Shown: piece after piece, positions 30,481-41,528 of the stretch
Layout of the letters: each line of letters starts with the position of its first letter
Position numbering within the stretch: the first letter of the stretch is position 1
Origin: Paraphoma chrysanthemicola
Lineage: Eukaryota; Ascomycota; Dothideomycetes; Pleosporales; Phaeosphaeriaceae
Reading direction: 5' to 3'
Length of the DNA: 64,000 nucleotides
Assembly: GCA_020744225.1 (NCBI GenBank)
Contig: JAGMWG010000011.1
Span: 62,001-126,000 of the forward strand
Position numbers and translations under genes: made by a program
Notes under the pieces: generated by a model
Databases searched by the model: none
What the model was told of the DNA's origin: nothing
The model's input: only the letters and a program-made list of their open reading frames with translations

Positions 30481-32751
30481 ATGGCGGATCTCGGCGCAAA
30501 TGAGGCCATAGACCCCACCACGCTCTTCACCAAGCAAGAGTGCATAGGAGGCGGCAGCTTCGGCAAGGTCTACAAGGGCCTCGATCGACGCACCGGGCAC
30601 ACAGTCGCCATCAAGGTCATCGACGTCGAAAATGCCGAAGACGAGGTGGAAGACATTATGGGCGAAATCATGATCTTGTCCGGCATGAGCTCGCCATACG
30701 TCACCAAGTACTACGGATCGTATCTGCATGGTTCAGACCTGTGGATCGTCATGGAGTTCTGCTCAGGCGGGAGCTGTGCGGACCTGATGAAGCCAGGTCT
30801 CATAGCAGAAGCTGAGATCGCCGTCATTGTCAAGGAGCTGCTACAGGGTCTGATGTACCTTCACAACGATGGTAAACTGCACCGCGACATCAAAGCCGCC
30901 AATATCCTGGTCGGAGCAAACGGTCAAGTGAAGCTGGCAGATTTCGGTGTATCTGGCCAACTTTCGGCGACCATGACGAAGAAGAACACATTCGTTGGCA
31001 CGCCATTCTGGATGGCGCCGGAAGTCATTAAGCAGTCTGGCTATGACGGCAAAGCCGACATCTGGTCTCTCGGCATAACTGCGCTCGAGCTCGCAAACGG
31101 GGAGCCTCCATATGCAGACATCCATCCCATGAAAGTCCTCTTCCTCATCCCCAAGAATCCGCCTCCCCAACTACACGGCAACTTCTCGCCAGCATTCAAG
31201 AGATTCATCGATCTCTGTTTACGCAAGGATCCCAAGGAACGCCCGAGCGCTAAAGAACTCCTGAATACTGACTTCGTCAAGAAGGCCGGTAAGCCCGCTC
31301 GCTTGCAGGAGCTCATCACAAGATATCAGGATTGGAAGGCGCGTTACCCCAAAGAGGCAGCAGAGTCAGAGGACGAGGCCACCCCAGTGAAGAGGAAAGA
31401 GCCTGTCAATGAGGAGTTGTGGGATTTTGGCACAGTGCGGCCTGTCGGAGGCGGCCGTGGTCCCGCGCTGGCGCCCATGAACGACGCCGGTGCCAACGCC
31501 CGCAATCCCTCGCCGCAAAGGAAGGCCATGCCTCTGCAAAAAGGCGCATATGGGGATGAGAACGAAGCCACAATTCGGGCTAGCCCGCCACCATCACCTA
31601 CGAAACGGCTCCCTTTCCTGAAAACTCCAGGCTCACCCATCAGCTCGCTAAACACAGCCGCGAGAATACCTCTCCCGCCATCACCAGACAAGAAGTCAGC
31701 ACCAGTATTCCCACAGCCTGCGCAAGAAGTTTCCCGAAAGTCACCAGTACCAAATTTCTTCTCGCCTCCTCAGAACCGCGGGCTAGTCACGCCTACGAAG
31801 CAACACACGCCGCAACAGCCTCGGCGGCAAACACCACTCGCCCACGCATATGATGAGTATATACAGCGGTCGATCGCGGCGGACATGGAAAATATGGAGA
31901 TTACGCCACAGCCACAGGACAAACGGGTACCGACTCCAAGTCGCGCGTCTGTGCTGCCGCAGATGAACCTCAGCATCCCACCCTACAGAGGACCATCTGC
32001 AAGCTCACCCAGCAGCCAGCCTCCGCCGGCTCCCGCACACCAGCCTCAATTGCAAAGTCCCATCCGAACGAAGCAGAGTCAAGCATCGCCACAAGTGCAG
32101 AAGCCCCTACCACCACTCAGCGGGCAGATTGCACTCCCACCATTGACAGGTCAAAAGCCACTCCCTGTTACACAACAACAATTTGCGCCATTCAGCCCAG
32201 TTCAGTCTGCGCGACCTGACTCGGCGTCATCAAATGACCCATTCGGCGGGCCCCTGGTCGCTCGTCAGCAGACACAACAGAGTTGGAATCAGCCATTTGC
32301 ACCAGCTCCTCCACCTCATCTCACCAACAAGTCGCCACCCATGTCTCGTGGATCGTTTGGTCGGCCTAAGCCAACGGCCAACCATCCGTCTATACTCGCG
32401 CAGCAGACGCCTGGCTCACCGGGTGCTGCAGCGGACATTACAGCCTTGGATGGCGTAGTCATACCGGCACTCGAAGCAGCACTCGCACGGCGAGCGTACC
32501 AACTCAATCTCAAGAACAAGCAAGAATCGGCGCAATCGCTAGGTGACCCTGAAGGGTTTGTGGAGCGGAGACGGCGAAGACAAGACTGCCACGAGCATGT
32601 CAAGAGACTGGTCAGTGAGATCAGTGAGAGGTTCAAGGATCTAGATGGGTGGGATGAGAGGGGCGAGGTGGGCATGGGCGGCGAGGTGGCTGGATTTCTG
32701 GAAGGGTTTCTAGAAGAGGTGCTCGTGAGGGTGGAGCCGGCGGATGATTGA
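30481..32751 (+). CDS. Ste20-family (GCK-III, MST3-like) serine/threonine kinase
   Basis: An intronless 756-aa gene. The kinase domain lies at about 17-270. It has a glycine loop GGGSFGKVYKG, Lys45 in VAIKVID, a catalytic loop with Asp136 in LHRDIKAANIL, DFG Asp154, an activation loop TKKNTFVGTPFWMAPE typical of Ste20/GCK kinases, and GYDGKADIWSLGITALELANGEPPYAD. A basic/acidic linker and a long Pro/Ser/Gln-rich disordered region follow. A C-terminal helical segment (RRRRQDCHEHVKRLVSEISERF..., about 695-756) is likely the dimer or scaffold-binding module. In fungi such kinases act in polarity, septation and the MOR/SIN-type NDR kinase cascades (Kic1, Nak1, MST-1, POD-6). I cannot say which of these is the true ortholog. 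Confidence 0.92.
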   Translation: MADLGANEAIDPTTLFTKQECIGGGSFGKVYKGLDRRTGHTVAIKVIDVENAEDEVEDIMGEIMILSGMSSPYVTKYYGSYLHGSDLWIVMEFCSGGSCADLMKPGLIAEAEIAVIVKELLQGLMYLHNDGKLHRDIKAANILVGANGQVKLADFGVSGQLSATMTKKNTFVGTPFWMAPEVIKQSGYDGKADIWSLGITALELANGEPPYADIHPMKVLFLIPKNPPPQLHGNFSPAFKRFIDLCLRKDPKERPSAKELLNTDFVKKAGKPARLQELITRYQDWKARYPKEAAESEDEATPVKRKEPVNEELWDFGTVRPVGGGRGPALAPMNDAGANARNPSPQRKAMPLQKGAYGDENEATIRASPPPSPTKRLPFLKTPGSPISSLNTAARIPLPPSPDKKSAPVFPQPAQEVSRKSPVPNFFSPPQNRGLVTPTKQHTPQQPRRQTPLAHAYDEYIQRSIAADMENMEITPQPQDKRVPTPSRASVLPQMNLSIPPYRGPSASSPSSQPPPAPAHQPQLQSPIRTKQSQASPQVQKPLPPLSGQIALPPLTGQKPLPVTQQQFAPFSPVQSARPDSASSNDPFGGPLVARQQTQQSWNQPFAPAPPPHLTNKSPPMSRGSFGRPKPTANHPSILAQQTPGSPGAAADITALDGVVIPALEAALARRAYQLNLKNKQESAQSLGDPEGFVERRRRRQDCHEHVKRLVSEISERFKDLDGWDERGEVGMGGEVAGFLEGFLEEVLVRVEPADD

Positions 32752-33112
32752 ATAGAGAGAGGTGCATATTGTTCAAGGTGTGGTTGCAAAGGCGTTTGGC
32801 AAAGGATACCTCGGCTGGGACAAGGCAGGCATACTTTCGTATGTTGATTATACACGCTCCATTTTTTTTTTCATAAACGAGTATCTGTATCTCGTGTTGT
32901 CCAAAGAGCGCGCGGACTGACTGACATCTGATTGGTGAGTTTGGGCACAGGGTCTGCCGCGGTAGGTACAGCAACGTTAGGCCGGACGGACCCTAGCAAC
33001 ATTTCGTCACCTTCGACCCTGACTTCAACTTGGCCAGGTCAGTTGCGTTTCTCTACTAAACGCCCACACAGGGCTTTCGAAGAGCTCTTCTGGGGGGCTA
33101 GAAACAAATTCA
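32752..33112. other. short intergenic, kinase 3' UTR and STT4 promoter
   Basis: 361 bp between two plus-strand genes. A T10 run at 32862..32871 lies after the kinase stop. Nothing else is recognised. Confidence 0.6.
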
Positions 33113-36100
33113 ATGGCGTATGTATGCACCTGGCTGTTTCTCTGCCCGTTGTGTGCAATCCTCATGTCTGGAAGCTGACTGTGGCTATAGGCGCACGATT
33201 CGCAGCAATGCGCTCGAGAAGCTTGCCCGCCTGTCCGCACAGTCGCCGGCGTCGCAAAGCACCACCACCACCGCCACAGGCTTCCCTCGGCTGTTCAAGC
33301 GATGTCCCCATACGACACGGGACAGCAATGGCAGCATGGGCCCGCAGCAGCCAGCGATTGTATGTGCCTGCATGCCATCATGGTATCGTTCTGAGGCACA
33401 ACTAATGCCATGCGCAGAAGATACAGGAGCTGGAGGCCATTCTTGCCTTGTGCACAGCGGCGCCCTATGTCGAGTCCAGCGTGGTGGCCGCGGCGCTCCT
33501 CGAGCGACTGGCAGCGTACCTTCCGACGGCGTATGCGCAGCCGCTGTCGCCCTCGCCCAGTCTCCGCGCCCTGGAGCCGTCGCCATACGAGGTCCTGAGC
33601 TACAGCCTCACCTCAGCCATCCTCTCTCTGGGCATGCGACACGCACTGCAGGCACAAGCGACCGCCGCCATATCAAGCTACGTGCAAGGCTGGACCGCCG
33701 CCGCCAACGACGTGGCTACCCACCAGTTCGACGAGGATGATGCCGACGACTTTGCGGCCGACGGCGAGCTGGCGCGCGTCATGACACAGAGCCTCTCGCT
33801 GCTCGGCTTCCTCGACGCGGCCGCAGAACACGCCGCCTTCTGGAACTCGTACGACCGCCTCGAGTTTGTGCAGCACGCGCGGGCGATGCTTTCGGAGAAG
33901 TTCCTCATCGCCTTCGAAACCGCCCTGTCCATTGTGCGCAACGCCCGCTCGCACCAGCACCGACTGCGGGACTGGAAGCGGTACACGAAGCATTATGCAG
34001 CCACGGGGCGCCCACTGGGTGGCATGATCCTGCACGACTCATTCCTCAAGGTGGTGGTGGCGTCTGCCTCCCTCTTGGTCGACGCCCCCAACCAGAAACA
34101 CCATGACGCCATCTTGGACCATCTAGCATCTTCCAAGCAGAAACCTCTGCCAGCCCCAGATGCATCCCAGGATGCACTCGCCGACGGGCTGGCCAGGATC
34201 GCCATTGAAGAGATGGAATTCCTCGAGAGCGATGTAGACTACCTGCAGCGCGTCGCCTCTGCGTGGCAGCAGCGACAGGCCTCGTCAGTCAAAGCCAAGA
34301 TTCTGACCACACACTTGTGCTGCACCGTCTACGACGACGACATTGCAGATGCCGACGTCTTGAACACTTGGCTTGACAACGTGCTCAACGACCCCTCACA
34401 GACTGCCGACCACCATCTGAGCTCCGTCGTGCTCAAGTCCATGGCAATTCTGGCAAAAGTGTCACCAGCACTGGCATCCAGCCTCGGACGATCGCTTCCG
34501 CGCGTCATTGTCCAGGGCAACTTCGACCACCGCACTACGTCCGTTGCCGCTGGCGCACTTGCGGCTGTGCTAAGTCTGCTTCCCCAGGATGCCATCATCA
34601 CCACGCTGTACACGCTCGGAAACATCATCAGTGCCGGCCCCGTGCCTGATCGGAATCCCACATCATCTCCATCCCTTAATGGCACAAACCGGCCATTGCG
34701 AGGAGCTGGTGTGTACGACCAACAACATGGAAGCGCCATATCGCTCACCCCCAGTGACGTCGAAGAGCCCGACTTTGTCCACACAACCGTCGTCGAGACA
34801 ATTGTGTCCGTGGCGCGCAACTGCAAAGACGCAAAGATTACGGCACTCGCGCTATCCATGCTCATCCAGAAAGTCGGCCGTGCGAGCAAAGGAGTTGATG
34901 CAAAGATCATAACTGACTCGGCCCTTCTGGGCATTCATAGCCCGCCTGCCGAGTTTAAAACATTGCTCAAGGTGTACTCGAAGCTTGCCCATGATGCGCT
35001 GGTCAAGGATGATGCCATCATTTTAGAGGCTGTGAGTGCAATGACATGACTATTTATGCCCTTTGTATTGTGCTAACATCTTCCCCAGGTGATGAATGCA
35101 CGGCTGAACGTGAGCACAGAAATAGCTGCAAGCGATGACTCTTTCGAAGTCTACCTGACACACTTGCTTGACACCATTGTCAGCAAGGGTGACGCGCCGG
35201 AAACATCACACCGACATATGCGAGATACCGAGCTCGCGGCTCAGGAGATTGCCCAGCTGTTGAAACCGCTTGCCGTGCTTCTGTCGCGCAACGTCAATCA
35301 CGCTGACTTGTCAGAGCTCAGCGACTCTGTCATCAGTCTCCAACGCGATGCGTGGTTCAACATTGTTGTACATGGCTTCGACACACTGTCTGAACTTGGC
35401 CAGCAGTACAGAGAAGAGCTAAAAACCCTTGCTCGCTTCAGTCCTCCATTGATCGCCGAAGAAAGACCTTCCTTGTCGGAGAGCGATATCGAGTTGAATA
35501 CCGTTCTTCGTCGTGGCAAGTCGCCAGATCATACAGCCGAGCAAAAGAGAAGGCTGGGACGACTATTGCCCACTTGCGAGGCAGACACAAAATCACTGAG
35601 TTATCAGGAAGCAGTCTTCCTAAGTACTGCCTATTTGGTAGAAGACCTCCGCGCAAGCGGAGGTGATTGCACCAAGGCCCTCGCATACTTCCTTGATCCG
35701 AAACTTCGATCTGGTGCTGTCGGCAACTGCATGGCCGCAATCACTACAACAGCGGTTAGGACATACCTGACCAAGACGCTTTCTGGCCAGTACCAGTCTT
35801 TTTCGACCCCTTATCTTGCGGAACAGTTGGCGACCATCTTCTCGGCCTGTTGCCACCGCATCGCTCGCATCCAGCAAGCTGCTGGGGCATGCGCAGACCT
35901 GATCATCCGTGAGGTTCCTTCCACGTTATGTCAAAAGACCGCCCTGTTCGCCCTTCTGGAGTTGCTGTCGATCATGTGGTACAGCTGCTTGGAAGGCGAA
36001 ACTGATGAGTACACGTGGAAATCGACCTTCACCTCCAAAAAGTCAAACATCATGGTCGAATTGTCTGACGACTATGCATTCCGGCGAGCAACACTTAGCT

Positions 36101-39100
36101 CTTTGCATAAGCGGGCAACAGCATGGGTCAAGGACGCGCTGGACACAGCACCACTGGATGTCAAGGGATTACTGCAGACGTACTTGTCAGAGTTCGACGA
36201 TGAGGCGTCCTTCGGTCACATCTCGCTGGGGAGATCGTTTGCTCTAGAGATGGGAGCAGTCATACCTTCCACTGATCAACGCCTGGGCGCGGTGGAGCGT
36301 CAAGGCATCAACATCAACACCGCCTCTGACTTCATCACGCAGTACACCACGCGACAAGAGTACAAATTTTTGGATGGCGTGAACGATCAGGAAGAAGAGT
36401 GGTTGCGAAATGCATCCGCCACGCAAGCACCACAGAGCTACCTCTCACGAAGCCTGCAAGATGCTACAAACCTGTTGATCGACTTGGAGAACCGCACGCT
36501 GAATCACAAACATGTCACAATTGCAGAGCTTCGCGATATACTTCGTAGGGCCGCTGCACTTTTGTGCAGAGTCAAAACGGACCAATCACCCATTGTACAG
36601 CACTTGGTCGGCATTCCGTTCGCCGTCTTCTCAAAGCAATCGATCAAGCTCGGCATCTCGCTATGGACAAGCGTGACCAAAGAGAACCCCCGCATGGAAT
36701 CGCGAATCTTGGCTGCCATTGCTGAGAATTGGGAGACAACTGTCCGCAAGCGGAGAGGCATCTTCAGTCCTTTGCTGAAGTACGTAATGAAAAATGCTTT
36801 ATGATAAAATGTCCTGCTAACGTGGTCTAGACATGACGACCCGTTCTATGGCAAGCAAGAATTTGCTGCGACCGACAAGGATGCGCTCTCCAAGCGCCAG
36901 CAGCATATCTATAACCTCATTGCACCACACTTCCGCCTCTTACAATTCCTGTCCAGCCACTTCAGTGCCTCACGACTCAGCAAGTCGGACATTGAGCGTG
37001 TCTATGTTCGCTTAATACACGTTACGCTTGATGCCATGAGCGTGGGATGTTCGCAGCCACTAGCACGCGAGGCATATTTTCATATCGTCTTGCTCGGCCT
37101 CAAGATTGCTCGCCACTGCACCACACTGGCAACAGCCATCAAAGGAAGACTGCTCGACCGCATTCTGACCGCTGCATTGGCGTGGTTCGCTGGAGCACCA
37201 CAGTATGTTGACTTATACATGTCTCGCCATGGACAGACTAACATTACTAGGTGGTCGTTCGGGGGCAATCGTTTACAAATCAAGGCCGAGACCCACGTCT
37301 TGGCTGATGTACAAACGCACCTAGATGCTATCGGCAAGACCATGAATGCTGGCGACGTCGGTTCAAAGCTCAAAGCGAAGCAGGACCTGCTATCGCTCTT
37401 GATCGCTAACGAGCAGTCTCGTCTGTTGGTCTGGCTGTTTCCGCTTGATCATGCGAAGAAGCATCACTTTACTTCTAGCTCAACTCGAGCGAGTCTACCT
37501 GATGTAAGTAAGAATCATTTCCCTGATCAAAAGGACTCGTACTGATCTTGCTAGGCTGCGGTGACTGCCCATTTGAAGGCAGCATGGGCTGAGAATCCCG
37601 CGATCGCTGTGCATCTCGTCAAGCGCTTCCAGTCCCAGCGGCTCGCGACCGAGGTGCGCTGGCAGGTTCTCAACTTTCCACACAAGGTGCTGGACGAGCC
37701 CGATGCGCTTGAGATTCTCCTTGGCAATCAATTACCAGGTGATGTGTCATTCCAGCTGAAGGTACGTCGCGAGCGCTGCAAATTTTCCTGGAACCTTAAT
37801 CTAACAGCTACAGTACCTCCTCTACTGGGCTCCCGTGAATCCCATCACGGCGGTGACATACTTCATGCCAGCTTATGGCAACCACGCGTACATCATTCAG
37901 TATGCTATGAGAGCACTCGAAAGCCATTCTGTGGACGTCATGTTCTTCTATGTCTATCAAATTGTACAGACACTGCGATACGACGTGCTCGGTTACGTTG
38001 AGCGATACATTATCGAGACCGCCAAGTTCTCGCAACTGTTCGCTCATCAGATCATCTGGAACATGAAGGCCAACGCCTACAAGGACGAAGCGTCGGAGAC
38101 AGTAAGTCTTCTTGCTCCCTTCGAATCAACTACTAACCGTGGTTACAGCCGGATCCAGTCAAGCCTACTCTGGACAAAGTCATGGGCAGTCTTGAGTCTA
38201 GCTTCGCGCCTGCTGACCGCGAATTTTATGAGCGAGAGTTTGCTTTTTTCAATGAAGTCACTGGCATTTCCGGCACCCTGCGTTCGGTGCTTCACGAGCC
38301 CAAGGAAGTCAAGAAACAGAAGATCGAAGAAGAGCTTCGAAAGATACAGGTCGAAGTCGGCGTCTATTTGCCCAGTAATCCAGATGGCCAAGTCATTGGC
38401 ATTGATCGCAAGTCTGGCAAGCCGCTGCAGTCGCACGCCAAAACGCCCTTCATGGCTACTTTCCGCATCCGCAAGAACAAACCGAGCACACCCGGCGTCA
38501 TTGAAGAGACGGAGGAAAATGATCGTGCCAGTCAGAAGCAAAACACATATGAGACTTGGCTCAGTGCCATTTTCAAAGTCGGCGATGATTGTCGCCAGGA
38601 CGTGCTCGCCCTCCAATTAATTGCCGCCTTCCGTGGTATTTTCAACACCGTTGGCCTCGACGTCTGGGTTTTCCCCTACCGCGTCACTGCCACAGCACCA
38701 GGTTGTGGTGTGATTGACGTCTTACCCAACTCCATCTCTCGCGATATGCTCGGTCGCGAGGCCGTCAACCGTCTTGACGATTATTTCGTCTCGCGCTACG
38801 GCAACGAAGACTCGATACGATACCAGGAAGCGCGCTCCAATTTCGTCAAATCAATGGCTGCGTATAGTGTCATTAGCTTCTTGTTGCAGTTCAAGGATAG
38901 GCACAACGGCAATATCATGATCGACGACGCTGGCCATATCATTCATATCGATTTCGGCTTCATCTTCGACATCGCGCCCGGCGGCATCAAGTTCGAACGC
39001 GCGCCTTTCAAACTCACAGCAGAAATGATTGCCGTCATGGGCGGCAGCACGACATCCCAGCCCTACCGCTGGTTTGAGGAACTCACCATCAAGGCTTTCC

Positions 39101-39336
39101 TCGCGGCTCGCCAGCACGCAAGCCATCTGAGTCATATCGTGGAAGTCATGCTGGATAGTGGCCTACCGTGTTTCAAGCCCGAAACTCTAAAGAACTTCAG
39201 GGACAGATTTGTTCTGGAGAGAGATGAGAGGGGTGCGGCAGAGTACATGCGCGAGTGTGTGAGAAGGAGTGCGGGAAGCAGCAGTACGGGAGTGTATGAT
39301 CGGTTCCAGTTGATTACGAATGGTATTCCGTACTAA
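33113..39336 (+). CDS. STT4: phosphatidylinositol 4-kinase alpha, Stt4 type
   Basis: Nine exons: 33113..33117, 33191..33359, 33418..35031, 35089..36779, 36831..37202, 37251..37503, 37555..37761, 37814..38101 and 38149..39336. All eight introns are 48-73 nt with GT...AG ends and the phases agree throughout; the product is 1928 aa, close to yeast Stt4. Exon 1 carries only ATG GC, giving MARTIRSNALEKLARLS. A long alpha-helical N-terminal region is followed by the PIK helical domain (about 1370-1520, with QRLATEVRWQVLNFP and YLLYWAPVNPITAV). The lipid-kinase domain has GDDCRQDVLALQL, catalytic Asp1783 in KDRHNGNIM and metal-binding Asp1801 in HIDFGF. It makes PI4P at the plasma membrane with the Ypp1/Efr3 scaffold. 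Confidence 0.97.
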
Positions 39337-39775
39337 GAGAGGGATTGCTGGGAGGTTCGCGGACAATTTGCGAAACGCAATGTCGAGAGAAGAGGAAGTC
39401 GAGCTACTATCACATATTCCCTCGAAGATTTAGTGTTCAGCTATAGGGTGGCTCCCCTGGGATATCGCGAAGACATCCTAGGCTATTTCAAATTAATATT
39501 TTGACCACTTCACAAATCCATGGCTCGAAATAGAATCGACAAGGGTCCTCAATGACTATTCGCAGAGGTGACTTGGCTAGGTTAAGCGTCCAAGGGTGAG
39601 CCTGGAGCCTGAAGGAGTCAGGCGAACCATTGGGGGCCGAACCACGTCACGTTAAATACTTGAAGAAGTACTCCGACGCTCAAAGGCCACTCTCAGTATC
39701 GCATCGTATTGAGCACGGCGGGACATCCGTTGCCTTTTTGTGTATAGCCTCATCTTCTTGTGCGGCATTTTCGAA
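39337..39775. other. intergenic between two plus-strand genes
   Basis: 439 bp after the STT4 stop. No gene or repeat is recognised. From here rightwards the gene content turns from housekeeping to accessory. Confidence 0.55.
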
Positions 39776-40858
39776 ATGCACCAATTCTTGGGAAAGGATG
39801 CAACACTCTCGGCATGGCTTCTTCTCGCCATCTTCTTGCCTGCCATGGCCGCCGCACAAGGCAGTACTGGTGGTAGCCGCCTAGACTCAGGACAATGTCC
39901 CGAAAACGCCGAGGATGTCTTAGTCTATTCGCCTTTTGTTCCGTATTTCAAGCTCGACAAATACAAAGGCAACATACAAAATTGTTGGGTAGCGGCCGAT
40001 TGCCTCTTTGAGGCAGCCGGTGAGTCGCGCAAACAGCAATTTGCAGCTACCGCCCTGGTCATGGGCCTGATACCGTTGACGCTCAAGGATATCGCGTGGC
40101 CGGAGCGAAGAATCATCTACGTCACGGAGAAGCTCCACTGGGCGGTAGAGATTTTGATTCTGGCGCTCGGTCTTGTCCCGACTCAGACTCAAAGCAGGAA
40201 GAAGACGATGAAGAAAAACCAGGAAGGAAACATGCTCGCAACTGCTGCATGGTCGATGCGACGGTCGAGCATCATTCTTTGCATCATTGCGTGTACCGTG
40301 GGAGTGCTGGCTAGTTACGCGGGCATGGTCTTCATGGAGATTTACAGCAAGAGGAGTGCGTTGGCTTGCCCGGCTCCGGTCCTTGTCGCAGCTTGGTACG
40401 TGGTTGCGCTGCTGCCAGCAGCCATCCACAGCGCATTTGCGGCTTTGAGAAGAGTGCGATATCGAAGAAAGGACGTCGTAAGGCAGGCATCTGTACGTTC
40501 GCAGCACTCGGATGACGTTGAGCATTCGAATCGCCTCCTCAACGAAGCAGAGCTCAACGATCTGCCCCCGTCCCAGCGTCCTCCAAAGCACCAAATGACT
40601 CTTGAAGTCAGCGAGAAAGAGGCCGAGGCCGAGCGCAAGAAGAAGATCATATCGGCAGTGCAAGGTGCGGATGAAGACTGGCCTGTGCAAATGGCTTGGG
40701 GCATTTACTACATTGCGGGCACGCTCATCTTCACCAGCATCATGGCAGTCACTGTTGTTGAGCTGGTCGTGTGGGTTGGGCTGGGTTTCGCTGTCACTGG
40801 CAGCAGTAAAATTCTAGCCTTCTTCTTGTGCTTGGCATTTGAGCGGGAAGCGCATTAG
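39776..40858 (+). CDS. multi-span membrane protein with signal peptide, unknown function
   Basis: A single-exon 360-aa ORF from the first ATG; the frame is open upstream only through a GTG. An N-terminal hydrophobic signal (LSAWLLLAIFLPAMAAAQ) ends near residue 28. A short lumenal domain with three Cys (QCPENAEDV, NCWVAADC) follows. Hydrophobic spans lie at about 95-112, 125-142, 170-192, 205-228 and 310-350. A charged loop (about 230-305) contains RRVRYRRKD and EKEAEAERKKK. The layout suits a plasma-membrane or endomembrane protein. I do not recognise the family, though the arrangement resembles uncharacterised fungal-only membrane proteins. Confidence 0.75.
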   Translation: MHQFLGKDATLSAWLLLAIFLPAMAAAQGSTGGSRLDSGQCPENAEDVLVYSPFVPYFKLDKYKGNIQNCWVAADCLFEAAGESRKQQFAATALVMGLIPLTLKDIAWPERRIIYVTEKLHWAVEILILALGLVPTQTQSRKKTMKKNQEGNMLATAAWSMRRSSIILCIIACTVGVLASYAGMVFMEIYSKRSALACPAPVLVAAWYVVALLPAAIHSAFAALRRVRYRRKDVVRQASVRSQHSDDVEHSNRLLNEAELNDLPPSQRPPKHQMTLEVSEKEAEAERKKKIISAVQGADEDWPVQMAWGIYYIAGTLIFTSIMAVTVVELVVWVGLGFAVTGSSKILAFFLCLAFEREAH

Positions 40859-41528
40859 AAGGTTTGGCAGATAGGCCGCAACCATTCCTGACTACTCGCG
40901 TTCAGGACAAGGGACGTGGTTTATGTGAGCCCTGCGTAAACATAATCTGGATAGAGCAACACGGTGCGACCAGCTTAGCCTAATCGCGCGTGGTATCACG
41001 TGTCGCGGTTCACACAGTAACCGTCGCCCGATCGCGAAGAATGCCACTAACCTGAGCAGGCACCATGTTGCAATCAGGTATCTGCAATTCTCGCCCGTTA
41101 CTGAAAAGCCTGGTAGTGTCCGATGCAGCCAGCGATGAGATAGATAGGAATGCAAGCGCACACGATACACCAGGAACGATCAGGATTTGCATAGAATGCG
41201 CACATACCTAGAAAGTGGGGGTGTGGTGTTGTTGTGCCGAGGTGAACCATTGCGACCCGCCCGGCGACATGACTACACGACAGACGTTTACTGCAACAGA
41301 AAACATACACCATACATCGCAATGGGCGAATCCCTGACCCACTCGCCCCGTAGTGTCTTGATGGGATCGTGCTATGGGTACTAAAAGCTCTGGGCTAAGA
41401 AGACATCGGGCAGAAAATAGCATGAGGCATTTCGAAATATTGCCTTGACTCTTTCATCGTTTGCATCATCGTGCCTTAGACACATGAAACATTTCTCTTG
41501 ATGAATGATGGAAAGCAGAATTGAGGAT
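40859..41528. other. gene-free stretch, promoter of the Zn2Cys6 gene
   Basis: 670 bp without supported coding sequence between two plus-strand genes. Confidence 0.5.

Noticed and set aside
29708..30511. 267-codon plus-strand ORF overlapping the kinase start
   Set aside because: Low-complexity translation without motifs, in a different frame; it lies in the presumed kinase promoter and leader.
39740..39775. Extended start of the membrane protein before 39776
   Set aside because: The extension begins with GTG and has no ATG; the ATG at 39776 directly precedes a signal peptide.
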